Assembly: GCA_002633005.1 (NCBI GenBank)
Contig: NMRA01000666.1
Coordinates: 124,001-188,000, forward strand
Reading direction: 5' to 3'
From: Phoronis australis
Taxonomy: Eukaryota > Phoronida > Phoronidae
Length of the DNA: 64,000 nt
Shown here: positions 59,901-64,000 of the stretch, one piece after another
Layout of the letters: every line of letters starts with the position of its first letter
How positions within the stretch are numbered: the stretch's first letter is position 1
Position numbers and translations under genes: made by a program
Notes under the pieces: model-generated
The model's input: only the letters and a program-made list of their open reading frames with translations
The model's database searches: none
What the model was told of the DNA's origin: nothing

Positions 59901-62011
59901 TAATCAGAAATAGGTTGATAATGAGAAACAAGAGTAAGAAAAGACAAAAGGGGTGAGAAAAAACAAAAAGCAGGGAGGATAATAAAAATTCAGGGAAAGG
60001 CAGAAAAGCTAGAGAACAGAACAAAATGGCGGGGAAACGGAACAAAATGGCGGAAAAACAACAAAAAGGCAGGAAAAAGGAATGAAGACAAGATCGGAAA
60101 AAGACAAAAAAGAGCGAACATTAGAAGAAAGGTGTAAAAATTTACAAAAAGGCGGGAAAACACAAAATGATGGAAAATAGTTAAAAGGGCCTGAAAATGA
60201 CAAAAAAATAAAAACTAAACAAAATAGAGGAAAAGGACAAAATTGAAATCAAGTGACATAAACGACTAAAAGGTGGGGGAAAAGATAGACCGGAAAAATG
60301 GCAGCAAATGAAATATTGGCGGAAAAATGAAAACTGGGCAAAAGTAAAAAGCACAGAATGCCAGATGAATATGATGAGAAATTACAAAAGGCGGGAAAAT
60401 GACAAAACGCTCTGGTAAACCGATCAAAATGTTCGGAAAACAGCATATAGACGGAAATGGAGCAGAAGGGGTGAACCAAAAATGTCGGTAAAATGACAAA
60501 TAAACTTGAAAATAACAAAAATATAGATATTGATGTAAGTAAATGATTGTTCAATGTTATTGGAGGAAAAGTAATAGAAACCGTTGTAGGGTTATTGTAG
60601 TTTTATTACAGGAACCTTTAAAATATATTGAAAATATGACTATTTGACAAAATTTTGAGAAATTTTGAGCCTTCCATAACACTTGTAATGAAAGATATAA
60701 TGTTCACGGCATCTGCCGTATCTAAATATGGAAAGGTGTCCTTTAAAACTCTTATAAATACGACTGCGTCAAAAAGTTTTTGAGGTAGAGAAAGTGCCTT
60801 TATGAAACTGGTCTTAGCTTCTTTACTCAGATCGGAACCGACAGTTCGCTATCGCCTGAGACGTGGTTGAAATTTGTGGGCAACAGCGAGACAGGGCGGA
60901 AAACGGTAAGTAAATGTTTGAAGCTCCATGCAAGAGATGCAGTTGTTTCAGAGAAAAAACAAAACACTTGTATGATTTTGATATTTTTTAATAATCTCAG
61001 AACGTTTTGAAAATAAGTATTTGACGAAATTTGCTGAAAACGTACTAAAAGCCTATATATTCACTTATTTCAGTGGTAAAATGATGTTCCCAGTTATTGT
61101 TTTGTATTTGGAAAAGTTAAAATTGTTATGAAGATGTAAAACAATGAGAATTTCAAATGGCAATTCTTTTTTGTAACTCCTGGGAAGAACTTAAAAGTGG
61201 CTTTTGGACTTGTTGAACGATTATTTAAATCTTAATATTGCAGGTAGTAATTTTCTTTATTTTACCTGCGCAGTTATTACACATGCAAAGCACAACAGAG
61301 CAGACAAAATTGTTGGCATTTGAAAAGTCCATATAGTTAGCAAAATCTTGCTGCGGTGACGTTTTGAACCCGTCTTGTGACAAGACTAAAAATGGCGTCT
61401 TTTTGAAAATATTTCAAACTATTTACATGCACAGTGCGTTTTAAAAAGTGTAAAATAGTTAAAAGACGTCACGAATAAAAAATAATGTAAATCATTAACA
61501 TTTGGCAAGGCTTTCAAGAGGCAAACAAGTTTTATATCCAATTAAGTCCGGAGTTGGTCTGTAATATCAACAATTATTTTCTCGTCCAGCTTCTTCTCAA
61601 ACTGATGCTCTGGAAACCTCGTCAATCCTCAAAAATTTGGAGAAAATTCGATAACTCCTTCCAAGGTCCGCAAAACTACAAGCGTGGTCGACTCTTGAGG
61701 CAAGTTGCACGACAACTGGGGAAAAAGCTCCGACTAAGGACGATGGTATCTATTATGTAACACTATTAGTATGTGTTTTAGTTGGACTCTGCTTTTATCA
61801 CTCAAGTGAGATGCCAATGGTGCATTATGTCGGAACAAAACGAGGATTCACTATAATCAGCAAGACAGGGGTAAGTTAGTATCCTTTTAACCTAAATAAA
61901 TTTCATAAAACGCCAAACATTTACCTGAAGAATGCAATCCATTTCTGTGTTGTCTTCGAGGGAAGCATGCATGTACTTTTCGATATACTCGTCGTGAAGT
62001 AGGTGTTCCAT
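56919..62011 (-). CDS. B-box / coiled-coil / NHL-like protein (TRIM-related, no RING)
   Basis: Two exons on the minus strand: 62011-61925 (29 codons, MEHLLHDEYIEKYMHASLED... to CILQ, donor GTAAAT) and 58499-56919 (acceptor GTTTTAG, phase 0). The total is 555 residues. Counting from Met 58478 in exon 2, a complete type-2 B-box zinc site is visible: C14, H17, C26, C29, C34, C37, H42, H45. A long BBC-type coiled coil follows (about 50-220). The C-terminal half is a beta-propeller of NHL/TRIM-type repeats (KCWGLAEGDGKLIVSDRSN, VPRDVTTNKNGEIFITDFD, GPDSLCVDQFGYILVANYSS, WWPTGIAITGPGQVSVLQVD). This is the TRIM56/TRIM45/TRIM71-like invertebrate group, where family members act as ubiquitin ligases or RNA/protein adaptors. 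Here the RING is missing: exon 1 has no Cys/His pattern. An upstream RING exon remains possible. The internal Met at 58478 could also start translation. Confidence 0.87.
59765..60535 (+). repeat. Purine-rich degenerate minisatellite with AAAATGGCGG motifs
   Basis: About 770 bases of strongly A/G-biased plus strand with few C or T. It is built from degenerate units of about 18-20 bases such as ACAAAATGGCGGAAAAAC and AAAAGGCGGGAAAATGAC. AAAATGGCGG-type cores recur near 59863, 60023, 60044 and 60310. It lies in the intron of the B-box/NHL gene. Minus-strand frames rich in Phe, Pro and Ser are artefacts of composition. Confidence 0.75.
60831..60905 (+). CDS. Candidate coding exon on the plus strand (unrecognised)
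   Basis: A pyrimidine-rich acceptor (CTTCTTTACTCAG) is followed by exactly 25 open codons, IGTDSSLSPETWLKFVGNSE and then TGRKT, and a strong ACG/GTAAGT donor. Entry and exit are phase 0. It lies antisense inside the intron of the B-box/NHL gene. No family recognised. See also 61655-61870. Confidence 0.35.
61655..61870 (+). CDS. Candidate coding exon with a transmembrane helix (unrecognised)
   Basis: An open frame of 72 codons ends at a strong CAGGG/GTAAGT donor. It contains TGEKAPTKDDG, a clear membrane helix IYYVTLLVCVLVGLCFY, and a tail HYVGTKRGFTIISKTG. The same frame is also open upstream from acceptor CTCGTCCAG at 61589, with only TAA at 61652-61654 between. The true exon may begin at an acceptor inside the frame, or the sequence may be disrupted there. 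A spliced type I membrane protein nested antisense in the intron is possible. Confidence 0.35.
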
Positions 62012-62091
62012 TCCTAAAACAGTACATAGTGCGTTCCCAGAAAATGATCGCCATGTTGAACTCTAGTGTTATTTATGTACACACATTGTTT

Positions 62092-62160
62092 GTGCTCGTG
62101 CGCGTGTGCGTGCGCACGGGTAAATGTTCGTGTGCAAGTGCGTGTGTGAGTGTGCGTGTT
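62092..62160. repeat. GT/GC-rich alternating tract
   Basis: Degenerate alternating purine-pyrimidine DNA (GTGCGCGTGTGCGTGCGCAC and so on). A second one lies at about 63922-63956. Confidence 0.7.
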
Positions 62161-62536
62161 TCATTTAACAATTCAGAACCACAAAGCTTGGAAGAATTAG
62201 CAAAGTCACATTGACGGAAACATGGTTCAATAAAACAAATAAGACGATGTATTCGTGGTAATAGAAGGGTCTTAATTTTTGTTTAACTCCAGCTCATTAA
62301 TAAGAGAATCGCCAGACTTACTTTCAAAACTATTCCTGTTAGTAGGTCGATATTCGAGGCAGTTTGACACCAATTGTATGAATATAGGAGGCTCACAACC
62401 CTTTAGCTCTCTCAAGCAATGCACTTTTATGTTCATTCCGTTCGTCTTAATTTGATTTTCAACCACTATACCCTGCAGACCTAATACAGCAAAAGTATGT
62501 AGTTACATTACGACTGAGCTCGATTCATTTCGACAG

Positions 62537-62776
62537 TTCCGCCGGGTCAACTGGCTAAGACACAGGATTGGTCTGTTAGCCAGAAGTCGTCATCGTGAAC
62601 CAATCAGGTGTGCGGTGAGTAGACGCTAGGACCTAGCTAAAACCTAGCCAAAGTCACGTGCTCTCATTTAAAATGCACGACAATATCTCACGTAATCTCG
62701 CGAAGTCTTGCTTTTTAGCGAGGTCCTAGCGTTACTGAACGGGAGGCAGATGTCTTAGCCAGTTCATCCGGCGGAA
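62537..62776. mobile_element. Palindromic MITE with 26-bp inverted ends, copy 2
   Basis: The left end 62537-62562 (TTCCGCCGGGTCAACTGGCT...) and right end 62751-62776 are inverted copies with two mismatches. The interior matches the element at 42463-42600, so the latter may be the inner core or a separate element nested here. No coding frame. Confidence 0.75.
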
Positions 62777-63399
62777 CCGGCGAAGCCAATCAAGTGAAGC
62801 CACTGATTGTTATACAGTTTCGGTACGACGTCATTGTGAACATATTTATAAAACAGTGGCCAATTGCATGAAACAGTCCCAGTCGGGACTCAACTATAAC
62901 CCCTAAATTTTCAGCGGATTTGTAGACTTTGTTTATTCACTACCGTTATAGTTTTTATCGTAATCTATTTTGCCCGGGGTACTCAGTTATCTTTATTGTG
63001 ACCTTCTCTTTAACTTCTCACACTTTCTAATTATACAGCTGAAAAGCTGTCCTTTATTTTATGGAAAATAAATCAATACTAATTCCTTAAATTATGAAAC
63101 ACTTTTAATAAGAATTCAACATTTAGTTCCTTTTCGGTATTTATCAAAACTAAAGTTTAATGCAGCAACAAAAATAAAATAGTCGAAGATGAGGCTTTCA
63201 ATGTTTGCACTAAGTCTACATATGCTTTGAAAATTAAACGAACATAGACAAATCCTTAATGGGAGTGTTTCATACAACCGCCCTGTTTCAACAACATGTG
63301 GTAACTTTGCTACGTTTTTTTTCTACAGAGTTATAACGGAGATTTACACTAAAACTCACAACTGGTTTTTAGTCTTCCTTCAACTGGTTCGACTTAATC

Positions 63400-63850
63400 A
63401 CTCGACTGTACGTTCAAAAGTCTGTGCTCAAATGTATTGTCAGCTCCATGCTCCAGACAGCGCTGCGAAGCCTTGCCTGTGATGAACTTCCAGCGACTGT
63501 TACACTCTATAGCTGCCCCCCTATTGACTAATGCTGGGCCGCTGATACTCTTTATTGCAACTTTAAATGTAAAGTGACTTTCATCTCCAATTTAAACTAC
63601 GTCGCTAACCCGTGCCTAGGTATTTATAGCCTCCTGCAATGTTCTGGAACCTTTCCCAATCATTCTATGAACATATAATAGTCTCTAAAATGTCCCACAT
63701 TATATTAATCACCAACACACTACAATCTTATAGAATGTTCCTTACTATTCTATTGTTAACAAATTACATAGTCACTGGCCTGGCCTCAATGGTCATGTCA
63801 GTCAAGTGTTATCTGTTGGTAAACAAACAGAACAGTAAAATAAAATTATT
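63400..63850 (-). mobile_element. Probable LTR (solo or edge of a retroelement)
   Basis: Read on the minus strand, the order is U3-like: two heat-shock-element-like motifs (GGAACATTCTATAAG near 63741-63727 and GGTTCCAGAACATT near 63652-63639). Next come a TATA box TATAAATA (63628-63621) and, about 65 bases on, an AATAAA (63556-63551), as expected for an LTR R region. The start and end and any target duplication were not defined. No gag/pol sequence is visible in the window. Confidence 0.45.
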
Positions 63851-64000
63851 ATTATTAATAAACTGATACAAATGTCAGTCCACTTCTCACATACTTGTGT
63901 TTGCGTAGCTTAGTGTTGCGTGGGTGTGTGCGCGCGTCCACGCGCATGTGTGTGTTTGAATGTATATATTATTGTCCCACTTTTGGCCGTCTGTCTCACT

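Noticed and set aside
63424-63600. Minus-strand open frame with ankyrin-like words (ALVNRGAAIE, CLEHGADNTF)
   Set aside because: No Met or convincing acceptor, and it lies where the R/U5 part of the probable LTR falls, right after TATA and AATAAA signals.

Overview
The window is animal nuclear DNA: intron-rich genes with GT-AG splice sites, AATAAA/ATTAAA poly(A) signals, many short transposon-like repeats, and single N bases plus one N gap typical of a draft assembly. A B-box/NHL protein, a long-tailed class A GPCR and abundant MITE/SINE-like repeats suggest a marine invertebrate (lancelet, hemichordate or lophotrochozoan). I cannot fix the phylum from sequence alone.

Layout. (1) 1-5517, minus strand: 5' part of an ARL8 small GTPase gene, the rest lying beyond the left edge. 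(2) 5518-5676: a very short bidirectional promoter with a CRE, an ETS-type site and two E-boxes. (3) 5677-16729, plus strand: a full cathepsin C (dipeptidyl peptidase 1) gene whose last coding exon is present twice, giving two alternative C-terminal catalytic halves. (4) 28471-18637, minus strand: a complete ten-exon RBM17/SPF45 splicing-factor gene, convergent with cathepsin C. (5) 29820-30865, plus strand: a small two-exon gene of about 99 residues, head-to-head with RBM17, with one apparent extra base. (6) 31-42 kb: gene-poor, repeat-rich DNA with a tandem array of about 450-bp units carrying CTCF-like motifs. (7) 44394-49046, plus strand (perhaps from 42157): a three-exon class A GPCR. (8) 49-56.9 kb: mostly empty, with an N gap at 55312-55915. 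(9) 62011-56919, minus strand: a two-exon B-box/coiled-coil/NHL-like protein without a RING. Its intron holds a purine-rich repeat and possible plus-strand coding exons. (10) 62-64 kb: a palindromic MITE and a probable LTR.

The genes do not form a pathway. The one functional link is ARL8 (lysosome positioning) paired with cathepsin C (lysosomal protease) across a 159-bp promoter. The most unusual feature is the duplicated terminal exon of cathepsin C. No prokaryotic system, CRISPR array, operon or rRNA is present.
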